From assembly GCF_008807075.1 (NCBI RefSeq), contig NZ_CP035632.1, positions 1 through 64,000 of the forward strand: a DNA stretch of 64,000 nucleotides, read 5' to 3'. Numbering within the stretch: the first letter of the stretch is position 1; each line of letters starts with the position of its first letter. Shown piece after piece: positions 29,461 through 36,836 of the stretch. The stretch comes from Synechococcus sp. RSCCF101 (GTDB lineage Bacteria > Cyanobacteriota > Cyanobacteriia > PCC-6307 > Cyanobiaceae). Position numbers and translations under genes: made by a program. Below the pieces are notes generated by a model, which saw nothing but the letters and a program-made list of their open reading frames with translations, did no database searches and was not told the origin of the DNA.

Positions 29461-29567
29461 GGCTCTACTCCGCTGTGTCCCTGCCTTTGTGAAGCTTGCC
29501 CCGCCACCCGGCTGGGGTCAGCCGGGCCTTCGCACCATGAAGGAAAGCCGGCCGAGGGGGTGGATCG

Positions 29568-31502
29568 ATGGGGAGTGTCGCTGCCCTGGCGGGGCCTGCA
29601 GCCCAGACCCTGCTGGCCCAGTTCGTTCCCCACGGGCACTGCTACCTCTGGCGCCCGGACCTGGTGAGCCTGCACGTGCTCTCCGACAGCCTGATCGCCA
29701 TCGCCTACTTCAGCATTCCGGTGGCGCTGGCCACCTTCCTGCGGCGCCGCAGAGACCTGCCCTTCGCCTGGGTGTTCTGGCTGTTCGGGCTGTTCATCGT
29801 CTCCTGCGGCATCACCCACGTGCTGGAGGTGTGGACGCTCTGGCATCCCGATTACTGGCTCTCCGGTGCGCTCAAGGCGCTTACGGCCCTGGTGTCGCTC
29901 TACACCGCCTTTGTGCTGTGGCGGATCATGCCCCAGGCCCTCACCATCCCCACCCCGACCGAGCTGGCGGCGCTCAATCGCCAGCTGGAGGAGGACTCGC
30001 AGCAGCTCCGCCAGACCTCCCAGAGCCTCCGGGACGAGCTGGAGTTCTCGAACAGCCTGTTCGACCAGTCCGCGATCGGACTGGCCTGCACCGGGCCGCA
30101 CGGCCGCTGGCTGCGGGTCAATGCCCGTCTCTGCGACATGCTCGGACTGGATCGCGGCGACCTGGGCTCCCTCTCCTGGGGCGCTCTGGCCGCTCCCGAT
30201 GCCGGGCCGGAGGTGCTCGACCGCCTGCGCGGGTTGGACAGCGGTTCGTTCGAGGATTCGGAGCTGGAACAGCGCCTGCTCACGCGTGACCGCGGCGCGA
30301 TCGATGCGGTGCTCTCGGTGCGCGGCGTGCGTCAGAGCTCCGGTGAGCTCAAGTACTGCCTGGCGGCCGTGCAGGATGTGAGCGAGAAGCGGGCGGCCCT
30401 GCGCGAACTGGAGGAGCAGCGCAGCATGTATTCGGCCGTTCTGGCCAGCATCTCCGATGCGGTCTTCGTGGCGGACCGGCAGGGCGACTTCACCTATGTC
30501 TGCCCCAATGTGTCCACGATCTTCGGCTATTCGCCTGCGGCGGTGGCCCAGTTCAGCAGCGTGAGCTCACTGCTGGGTGAGGATCTGTTCGAGGAGAAGC
30601 AGCTGGAGGAGATGGGAGAACTCAGCAACATCGGCTGCAGCGTTCTCGATGAGCAGGGCGGCAGCCATGAGCTGCTGGTGACGGTGAAGGCGGTGGCGAT
30701 CGGCGCCGGTTCGCGCCTCTACACCTGCCGCGACATCACGGAGATCAAGGCGGCCGAACAGCGGCTGCTGCAGGCCAAGCAGCGGCTGGAGGAGAGCAAC
30801 GAGGAGCTGCAGGAGTTCGCTTATGTGGCCTCCCACGATCTGCAGGAACCGCTGCGCAAGATCCTCGCCTTCGGCGAGCGGCTTCAGAGCGCCTGCGCCG
30901 ACCGGTTCGAGGATCGCGAGGCGGATTATCTCAAACGCATGATGAGTGCGGCCCTGCGCTCGCGCGAACTGATCAATGATCTGCTCACCTTCTCCCGCGT
31001 GCAGACCAAGGCCCGGCCGCTCGAGCCCACCGATCTGGCCGCGGTGGTCGATGGTGTGCTCTCGGACCTCGAGATCGCCATCGAGAGCAGCGGTGCCGAG
31101 GTGGATGTGGGCCCCTTACCGCACCTGGATGCCGATGCCAATCAGATGCGGCAGCTGTTTCAGAACCTGCTCAGCAATGCGATCAAGTTTCGGCGTGCCG
31201 ATGTGGCGCCACACATCCAGATCAGCTCCCGCAGCCTCAGCGGACCGGGCCCGCAGCGCTGCGAGATCAGCGTGAGTGATAACGGCATCGGATTTGAAGC
31301 CCGCTACGCCGAGGCGATCTTCATGCCGTTCAAGCGTCTGCACGGTCGCCAGGCCTATGAAGGCAGTGGAATCGGTCTGGCGATCTGCCGTAAAATTGCC
31401 AGACGCCATTCCGGCACCCTTGTGGCGCAGAGCAGTCCCGATCAGGGGTCCACGTTCACGCTTCAGATGCCCGTTCATGCGGCAACGCCCATCAGCTCTT
31501 GA
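29568..31502 (+). CDS. Ethylene-receptor-like sensor histidine kinase (EBD-PAS-PAS-HisKA-HATPase)
   Basis: 644 residues. The N-terminal ~130 form three membrane helices closely matching plant ETR1 and Synechocystis Etr1 ethylene-binding domains: D40, Y47, I50, P51, I77 and the copper ligands C80 and H84 are in register (AYFSIP, FIVSCGITH), as is the downstream LKALTALVS. A coiled linker, two PAS domains (~155-270 and ~285-395), HisKA (AYVASHDLQEPLRKI, H423) and HATPase_c (LLSNAIKF, DNGIGFEARY, GSGIGLAICRKIARRHSG) follow. No phytochrome-type GAF is seen, unlike Slr1212. The response regulator downstream overlaps it by 4 bases. Ligand (ethylene or other) is inferred. Confidence 0.88.
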   Translation: MGSVAALAGPAAQTLLAQFVPHGHCYLWRPDLVSLHVLSDSLIAIAYFSIPVALATFLRRRRDLPFAWVFWLFGLFIVSCGITHVLEVWTLWHPDYWLSGALKALTALVSLYTAFVLWRIMPQALTIPTPTELAALNRQLEEDSQQLRQTSQSLRDELEFSNSLFDQSAIGLACTGPHGRWLRVNARLCDMLGLDRGDLGSLSWGALAAPDAGPEVLDRLRGLDSGSFEDSELEQRLLTRDRGAIDAVLSVRGVRQSSGELKYCLAAVQDVSEKRAALRELEEQRSMYSAVLASISDAVFVADRQGDFTYVCPNVSTIFGYSPAAVAQFSSVSSLLGEDLFEEKQLEEMGELSNIGCSVLDEQGGSHELLVTVKAVAIGAGSRLYTCRDITEIKAAEQRLLQAKQRLEESNEELQEFAYVASHDLQEPLRKILAFGERLQSACADRFEDREADYLKRMMSAALRSRELINDLLTFSRVQTKARPLEPTDLAAVVDGVLSDLEIAIESSGAEVDVGPLPHLDADANQMRQLFQNLLSNAIKFRRADVAPHIQISSRSLSGPGPQRCEISVSDNGIGFEARYAEAIFMPFKRLHGRQAYEGSGIGLAICRKIARRHSGTLVAQSSPDQGSTFTLQMPVHAATPISS

Positions 31503-31951
31503 GATCACCCTTGGACCCCGTGCTCATTCTGCTGGCGGACGACGATGAGGACGACCGGCTGCTCATCTGGGACGCCCTGGCCCAGAACCGCGTCCCCAAC
31601 AAGCTCAAGTGCGTCGGAGATGGAGAGGAGCTTCTCGCCTATCTGCGACACAAGGGGGCGTATCAGGATGCGGAGACCTCGCCCCGGCCGGATCTGATTC
31701 TGCTGGATCTGAACATGCCTCGCATGGATGGGCGTGACGCGCTGCGCTGCATCAAGGCGGATCCGGATCTGCGGCGCATCCCGGTGGTGGTGCTCACCAC
31801 CTCACAGGCGGAGGAGGACATCCTCAAGACCTACGACCTGGGTGTGAGCTCCTTCATCACCAAGCCGATCGGTTTCGACCGCCTGGTGAGCATGATGGCC
31901 GACCTCGGCAACTACTGGTTCAACCTTGTGTCGCTGCCGCCGCAACGCTGA
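31499..31951 (+). CDS. Rcp1-like single-domain response regulator
   Basis: 150-residue CheY-fold receiver with no output domain. Acidic pocket LLADDDEDDRLL, phosphoacceptor in LILLDLNMPRMDG, Thr in VVVLTTSQAEED and Lys in FITKPIGFDRL. The loop KGAYQDAETSPRPDLI and the C-terminal LGNYWFNLVSLP are typical of Rcp1/phytochrome-partner regulators. A TTG overlapping the kinase stop (TTGA) or an in-frame TTG/GTG 12-21 bases later may be the start. Almost certainly the partner of the ethylene-receptor-like kinase. Confidence 0.9.
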   Translation: MRSPLDPVLILLADDDEDDRLLIWDALAQNRVPNKLKCVGDGEELLAYLRHKGAYQDAETSPRPDLILLDLNMPRMDGRDALRCIKADPDLRRIPVVVLTTSQAEEDILKTYDLGVSSFITKPIGFDRLVSMMADLGNYWFNLVSLPPQR

Positions 31952-32040
31952 GGGATCACCCCTCTCGTGACGATGGCTGTCCGGCCGAGGACGGCGGGTC
32001 GGCGCGCTGGCTACGTTGACAACACTGCTGTGGTGGTGCC

Positions 32041-34521
32041 GTGGAGAGCGTTGGACCGGCGGCCTCAACCGACCATGGCCCGCTCCGCATCCTGCTGGTG
32101 GATGATGACGAAGACGATTTCATCATCACCCGCGACCTGCTCAGTGACAGCCGCCGGCTCGACGCGGAGCTGATCTGGGCCGCCTCAGGGGCCGAGGCCC
32201 GCGGACTGCTCTCCGGCACCCCCATCGATCTGGTGCTGCTGGATGTGAACCTCGGCGGGGTCTCCGGCCTGGATCTGCTGGTGGAGATCCAGCGCGACGG
32301 CTGCACCTGCCCGCTGATCATGCTCACCGGCGCCGGTGATGATCAGGTGGATCAGCGCTGCATGGATCTCGGCGCCGCCGACTATCTGGAGAAGGGGCCC
32401 CAGCTCACGGTCACCCTGCTCGAGCGCTCCATCCTTCATGCGCTGGACCGGCAGCGTGACCGCCAGAACATCGCCCTGATGACCACGGCGCTGGAGGGGT
32501 TGTCCGACGGCATCTTCATCACCGACAACGACACCCGTCTGCTGTTCGCCAACCGCGCCGTGCGGGACCTCTGCGGTGGCAACAGTGGCGACGCCACCTG
32601 CTGGACGGTGCCCACCGATGCCGCCGACCATCTCACCCACCTGATGGAGCTCGCCGGCAACCATGGCGACAACGGTGCGGAGGAGAGCGGAGAAATCGAT
32701 TTCCTGCTCAAGCATCCCCAGGACCGGAATCTGCGCACCTTCTCGCTCTCCGACTATCAGGTGACGCTCGATCAGGCGCAGCGCCACCGGCTGCGGCTGG
32801 GCATCGTCCGGGATGTGAGCGAGGTGCGCGCGGCCCAGGCGGAACTCGATCGCTTCTTCAAGCTCTCAGGCGACTGTCTCTTCGTGGCGGATGCCTCCGC
32901 CACCATCCTCCGTGTCAATCCGGCCTGGCGCCGCACGCTCGGCTTCCAGAGTCACGATCTGGTGGGGCGGACCTTCTGGTCGCTGTTTCACGATCCCCAG
33001 CACCCGCTGCTCTGCAAAGCCCGGGAACGGCTGGAGAATCATCACTCCGTCGAGCAGATGGAGCGACCATGCCAGGGCTCCTTCGGCCATCGCATCTGGA
33101 TGTCGTGGAATCTGGTGCCCGTTCCCGAGCAGGGGCTTCTCTACGGCAGCGGTCGCGACATGTCCGAACGCAAGTCGTCCGAGGACGCGCTGCTGTTCAC
33201 CAGCCTGCACGACAGCCTGACCGGTCTGGAGAACCGGGTCTGCAGCCTGAAGCGTCTGCAGACCTGTCTGCAATGGCAGCAGCGCTATCCGAACCGTTTC
33301 TTCGTGTTGCTGTTCATTGATCTCGACAACTTCAAGAACGTCAATGACCGTCTCGGCCACGCCGCCGGTGATCAGCTGCTGAGCGAAGTGGCCCGCCGCC
33401 TCAAGCAGGGTGTGCGCGCCACCGATCATGTGGCCCGTCTCGGTGGAGATGAGTTCCTCGTGCTGCTGGAGGATCTGGACAACCAGGCCGATGCCCTGAC
33501 CATGATCGAGCGCCTGGTCCGGGCGCTCTCCTCCCGGGTGACACTCGGCAGCGAAACGGTGGCCGGCTCGGCGAGTGTGGGTGTGGTGTTCTCCAGCCGC
33601 ACGTACCGCACCGCGGAAAGCATGATCCGCGATGCCGACATCGCCATGTACGAGGCCAAGCGCGGCGGCAAGCACGGCTACCGGGTCTTCGATGCCTCCA
33701 TGTCGGCCCAGTCGAGTCGTCTGCTCACGCTGGAGGCCGGTCTGGAGGAGGTCATCTCCCGGCGTGAGTTGATCCTGGCCTACCAGCCGATTGTGAACCT
33801 GGCTGACGACTGCCGTCTGATCGGATTCGAGGCCCTGCTGCGCTGGCAGCATCCGCAGCTGGGAACCATCAGTCCGCATGAACTCGTTCCGATCGCCGAG
33901 CACAATGGCCTGATCGGCCCCATCGGCCTGTGGGTTCTCGAATCGGCCTGCCGCGATCTGCTGCGCTGGCAGGGGCTGCATCCGGGAGGGCACGCCTTCA
34001 CGCTGAACGTGAATCTGTCGGCCAAGCAACTGTTCGATCCGGAACTGCTGCAGTCGATCCGGGATGTGCTGGATGTCACCGGCTTCCCGCCCCGGCTCCT
34101 GCACCTTGAGGTGACCGAAACCAGCCTGATCACGAACGTGGCGCTGGCCACCCATGTGTTGCGCAACATCCAGGACCTGGGCATCCACCTCAGCCTCGAT
34201 GACTTCGGAACCGGCTATTCGTCGCTGCAGTACCTGCAGCAGTTCCCGATCAGTTCGCTCAAGATCGACAAGTCATTTGTGCGGGGCATCGAGAGCAACG
34301 AACGGGATCTGCGCATCGCCTGCGCCGTCATCTCCCTGGCCCGGAGCCTCGAGCTCGACGTGGTGGCGGAAGGTATCGAGACCCGCGTTCAGATGCATCG
34401 CCTCCAGACGCTGGGCTGCGGTCTCGGTCAGGGCTATCTGTTCGCCAGGCCCCTCTCCGCCGAGGAGACGGAGGCGTACATCCGCTCTCAGGCCACCCAG
34501 CTGGAGAAAGCTCTGGCCTGA
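32041..34521 (+). CDS. Receiver-PAS-PAS-GGDEF-EAL c-di-GMP signalling protein
   Basis: 826 residues. N-terminal receiver (ILLVDDDEDDFIIT, phosphoacceptor in LVLLDVNLGGVSG), two PAS domains (~150-265, ~275-390), diguanylate cyclase (RLGGDEFLVLL, GGDEF at ~468-472) and phosphodiesterase (FEALLRWQHP, EAL at ~597-599; DDFGTGYSSL; VVAEGIE; QGYLFARPL). Both catalytic signatures are intact, so it may make or break c-di-GMP. The receiver lysine is in a divergent context (DYLEKGPQL). It follows the Rcp1-like regulator by 89 bases and is a likely output of the same pathway. GTG start. Confidence 0.93.
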   Translation: MESVGPAASTDHGPLRILLVDDDEDDFIITRDLLSDSRRLDAELIWAASGAEARGLLSGTPIDLVLLDVNLGGVSGLDLLVEIQRDGCTCPLIMLTGAGDDQVDQRCMDLGAADYLEKGPQLTVTLLERSILHALDRQRDRQNIALMTTALEGLSDGIFITDNDTRLLFANRAVRDLCGGNSGDATCWTVPTDAADHLTHLMELAGNHGDNGAEESGEIDFLLKHPQDRNLRTFSLSDYQVTLDQAQRHRLRLGIVRDVSEVRAAQAELDRFFKLSGDCLFVADASATILRVNPAWRRTLGFQSHDLVGRTFWSLFHDPQHPLLCKARERLENHHSVEQMERPCQGSFGHRIWMSWNLVPVPEQGLLYGSGRDMSERKSSEDALLFTSLHDSLTGLENRVCSLKRLQTCLQWQQRYPNRFFVLLFIDLDNFKNVNDRLGHAAGDQLLSEVARRLKQGVRATDHVARLGGDEFLVLLEDLDNQADALTMIERLVRALSSRVTLGSETVAGSASVGVVFSSRTYRTAESMIRDADIAMYEAKRGGKHGYRVFDASMSAQSSRLLTLEAGLEEVISRRELILAYQPIVNLADDCRLIGFEALLRWQHPQLGTISPHELVPIAEHNGLIGPIGLWVLESACRDLLRWQGLHPGGHAFTLNVNLSAKQLFDPELLQSIRDVLDVTGFPPRLLHLEVTETSLITNVALATHVLRNIQDLGIHLSLDDFGTGYSSLQYLQQFPISSLKIDKSFVRGIESNERDLRIACAVISLARSLELDVVAEGIETRVQMHRLQTLGCGLGQGYLFARPLSAEETEAYIRSQATQLEKALA

Positions 34522-34540
34522 GGGGAGCGTGGAAGTGGGC

Positions 34541-34837
34541 TCATCCGTCGGATGCGGCAGCATCAGGGTCGAGATCCAGATCGAGCGAGGCGAGCACTCG
34601 GGCCTTGTTCGATAGGTCCCCGATGATGTGAATCGTCGGCGGTGGCAGGATTCGTGCCAGCGTCGGCGTCATCACGATGGCATCTTCGATCAGAGCCTCC
34701 GGGTGCTCGAAGGCGTCCAGCACCTCCAGTTCAAAGTCGGATCCCAGACTCTCCTCCAGCAGGCTCCGCAATTGCCCAACCAGGGCCTCGGCTGTCGGGG
34801 TTATCCCAGTCACATAGAGGCGCAGCTTGGCTTTCAT
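34541..34837 (-). CDS. KaiB-like thioredoxin-fold protein
   Basis: 98 residues matching the KaiB family: KLRLYVTGITPTAEALVGQL, LEVLDAFEHPEALIED and the hallmark TPTLARILPPPTIHIIGDLS. KaiB is a fold-switching clock protein; the same domain is also the sensor part of SasA. No kaiA or kaiC is in this window, so a clock role is not supported here. Its ATGA start overlaps the stop of the upstream response regulator, placing it as the last gene of an EAL-kinase-regulator-KaiB set. It may bind the neighbouring kinase or regulator (inference). Confidence 0.88.
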   Translation of the reverse strand: MKAKLRLYVTGITPTAEALVGQLRSLLEESLGSDFELEVLDAFEHPEALIEDAIVMTPTLARILPPPTIHIIGDLSNKARVLASLDLDLDPDAAASDG

Positions 34838-35232
34838 GACGGGGGCAGCACCGTGGTGGCCTGATCAACGATGGCCCGGGTGATGCTGATGATCTGGTCG
34901 CGTTCCAGAGGCTTCATGACCAGATCGAAGCTGATCTGCTCCGACCGGGCTGCAGCCAGATCCTGGAAGAATTCCTTGTGAAAGGCCGTGACGATGTACA
35001 CCCGACCGGAATAACCCTGCCTGCGGAGCTGCCGCAGCGTTTCCACGCCGTTCATTCCCGGCATCCGAAGATCGAGATAAATCAGACAGGGCTGCCTGGA
35101 TCGGGCGGCGGCCAGCCCCTCCTCGCCGGATGCCGCGAGCACCACCTCCAGATCGGCTTCGTCAGAGAGACTCAGGGCAAACGCTTTGCGGACGGAGGCG
35201 TCGTCATCAATCACCAGAACGGTTTTGGTCAT
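34834..35232 (-). CDS. Single-domain response regulator
   Basis: 132-residue CheY-like receiver: VLVIDDDASVRKAF, phosphoacceptor in LIYLDLRMPGMNGVETL, Thr in VYIVTAFHKEFF, Lys in FDLVMKPLERDQI. No output domain. Start chosen at MTKTVLVIDDD (35232). It lies 40 bases downstream of the PAS kinase and overlaps the KaiB-like gene by 4 bases, so it is the evident partner of that kinase. Confidence 0.92.
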   Translation of the reverse strand: MTKTVLVIDDDASVRKAFALSLSDEADLEVVLAASGEEGLAAARSRQPCLIYLDLRMPGMNGVETLRQLRRQGYSGRVYIVTAFHKEFFQDLAAARSEQISFDLVMKPLERDQIISITRAIVDQATTVLPPS

Positions 35233-35272
35233 CTCTGGTCCGGCTGGATGACGGTCTCGTGCCAAAACAACA

Positions 35273-36766
35273 CTAGCCCGCCGGTTGCCGAGCAGCAGCC
35301 TGATGGGATGCCCCGGCGCTGGGAAGCCGCACGGTCATGGTGGTGCCGTGGCCTTCGCGGCTGAAGCAGTCGATCGTGCCTTTGTGCTCCTGAATGATCG
35401 ACCAAGAGGTGGAGAGGCCCAGTCCCGTACCCTTTCCCTCCGGCTTTGTGGTGTAGAAGGGGTCAAAGATGTGTGTTCTCTGATCCGCGGGAATGCCTGG
35501 CCCCGTGTCTTCGATCTCCAGAACGGCATGATCCCTGTCGCGAGAGAGTCCGATCCGCACCCGTCTGGTCTCGCACCCAGTCACGGCATCGAAGGCGTTG
35601 GTGAGAAGATTGATGAGAACCTGCTGAATGGCGTTCGGATCCGCTCGGATTCCGATCGTCTCCCGCCCGGCGTCGACCTCGATCGCAATGTTCTCCTTCC
35701 GCCCTCGGTACTGCAGCAATCTCAGCACCTGATCCACCAGTGTGTTGAGGCTGACGTCGTAAGCCACGTTTTCGCTGCTGGCATGGTGGCGTGAGAACGA
35801 GAGCAGATCTTTCACGATGGCCGCGCAGCGTCTGGCTTCGTGTTCGATGTCTTTCAGAACCTCGTGACGGCTGTCAGTGGCATCGGTCTTCTTCAGGCAG
35901 TACTGGGCGAAATTGATGATGCCCATCAATGGATTGTTCAGCTCGTGGGCCAGGCCCGCGGTGAGATGGCCCAGCGACGTGAACTTCTCCAGCCTGAGCC
36001 GCTCGTCGCCAATGGTCTTGCTGTCTGTGATGTCTCGTGCTAGTTCCAACCGAACCATCTTGCCATTGGACCAGCGGATCGCCTTGTCGGCGATGCCGTA
36101 CCAGTGCTTGTTCTGCTCGTTCCTGAACTCCCACCGGTAGGTCTGGCCCAGATTCTCGTTGAAGATGTACTTGTTCGTACAGAATGGGCAGGGCGAGTCC
36201 CGATTCTGCAGAACTTCATGACATTTTCTGCCCACTACATCATCGCCCCAGGCCGCCTTGAAGGCGGCATTCACATAGAGCAGGTCGTAGCTGTCGGGAT
36301 CGGAGACATAGATCACATCATCCATGCCGTCGAACAGTGCTTCCAGTTGGGCGTGGTCCGAGCCGGCAGCAGCGGGGGCCGAGTCGGCAAAATCGGCTTC
36401 ATCGCTGATCAGGGCCAGCAGCGCTTTGGGATGCTGCTGTGCGTCGTTCTCCAGGACGGCGATGGTCACCGCAGCGGGTCGAACCCCGCCATCGGCTCTG
36501 ATGAAGCGTTTGTGGATGGTGATGCCTCTGATGTGCCCACGAGCCATTCGATCGATCTGCTGACGATCCCTCTCCCGATCATCCGGATGTGTCACATCCT
36601 CCCAGGACATGCCGATCGGTGGGTTCTGCTCCACACCGAGCCAGGCCTGCAAAGACCTGTTCATCTCAATCCAGGCCCCCTTCGCGGATAGCACAGCTGT
36701 GGCCACCGCTGCTGAAGCAAGGCCGGCGCCTGCTGCAGCTGCCTCACTGTTCGCCTTGATATCCAT
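35273..36766 (-). CDS. PAS-PAS sensor histidine kinase (soluble)
   Basis: 497 residues with no membrane helix. PAS1 (~20-125), PAS2 (~145-255) carrying a Cys-x2-Cys loop (SPCPFCTNKYIF), then HisKA (GHLTAGLAHELNNPLMGI) and HATPase_c (INLLTNAFDAV, EDTGPGIP, GKGTGLGLS). The H-box resembles NtrB-type kinases. The Cys pair might bind metal or sense redox (inference). The ATG at 36766 is preferred; a GTG 12 bases upstream is in frame. Preceded by the EAL gene (70-base gap) and followed by the regulator and KaiB-like genes. Confidence 0.92.
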   Translation of the reverse strand: MDIKANSEAAAAGAGLASAAVATAVLSAKGAWIEMNRSLQAWLGVEQNPPIGMSWEDVTHPDDRERDRQQIDRMARGHIRGITIHKRFIRADGGVRPAAVTIAVLENDAQQHPKALLALISDEADFADSAPAAAGSDHAQLEALFDGMDDVIYVSDPDSYDLLYVNAAFKAAWGDDVVGRKCHEVLQNRDSPCPFCTNKYIFNENLGQTYRWEFRNEQNKHWYGIADKAIRWSNGKMVRLELARDITDSKTIGDERLRLEKFTSLGHLTAGLAHELNNPLMGIINFAQYCLKKTDATDSRHEVLKDIEHEARRCAAIVKDLLSFSRHHASSENVAYDVSLNTLVDQVLRLLQYRGRKENIAIEVDAGRETIGIRADPNAIQQVLINLLTNAFDAVTGCETRRVRIGLSRDRDHAVLEIEDTGPGIPADQRTHIFDPFYTTKPEGKGTGLGLSTSWSIIQEHKGTIDCFSREGHGTTMTVRLPSAGASHQAAARQPAG

Positions 36767-36836
36767 TGTTACTTCCACTCTTCATGAACCGTACAAACGA
36801 CAGATTGGCCTGCCCGATGGTGAGCACCTGATCCAC

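Noticed and set aside
31952-32040. TTGACA directly before the GGDEF-EAL start
   Set aside because: It leaves no room for a -10 and leader before the start codon.
34541-34837. Calling the KaiB-like gene the clock gene kaiB
   Set aside because: No kaiA or kaiC adjacent and the neighbours are two-component genes; it is left as KaiB-like.
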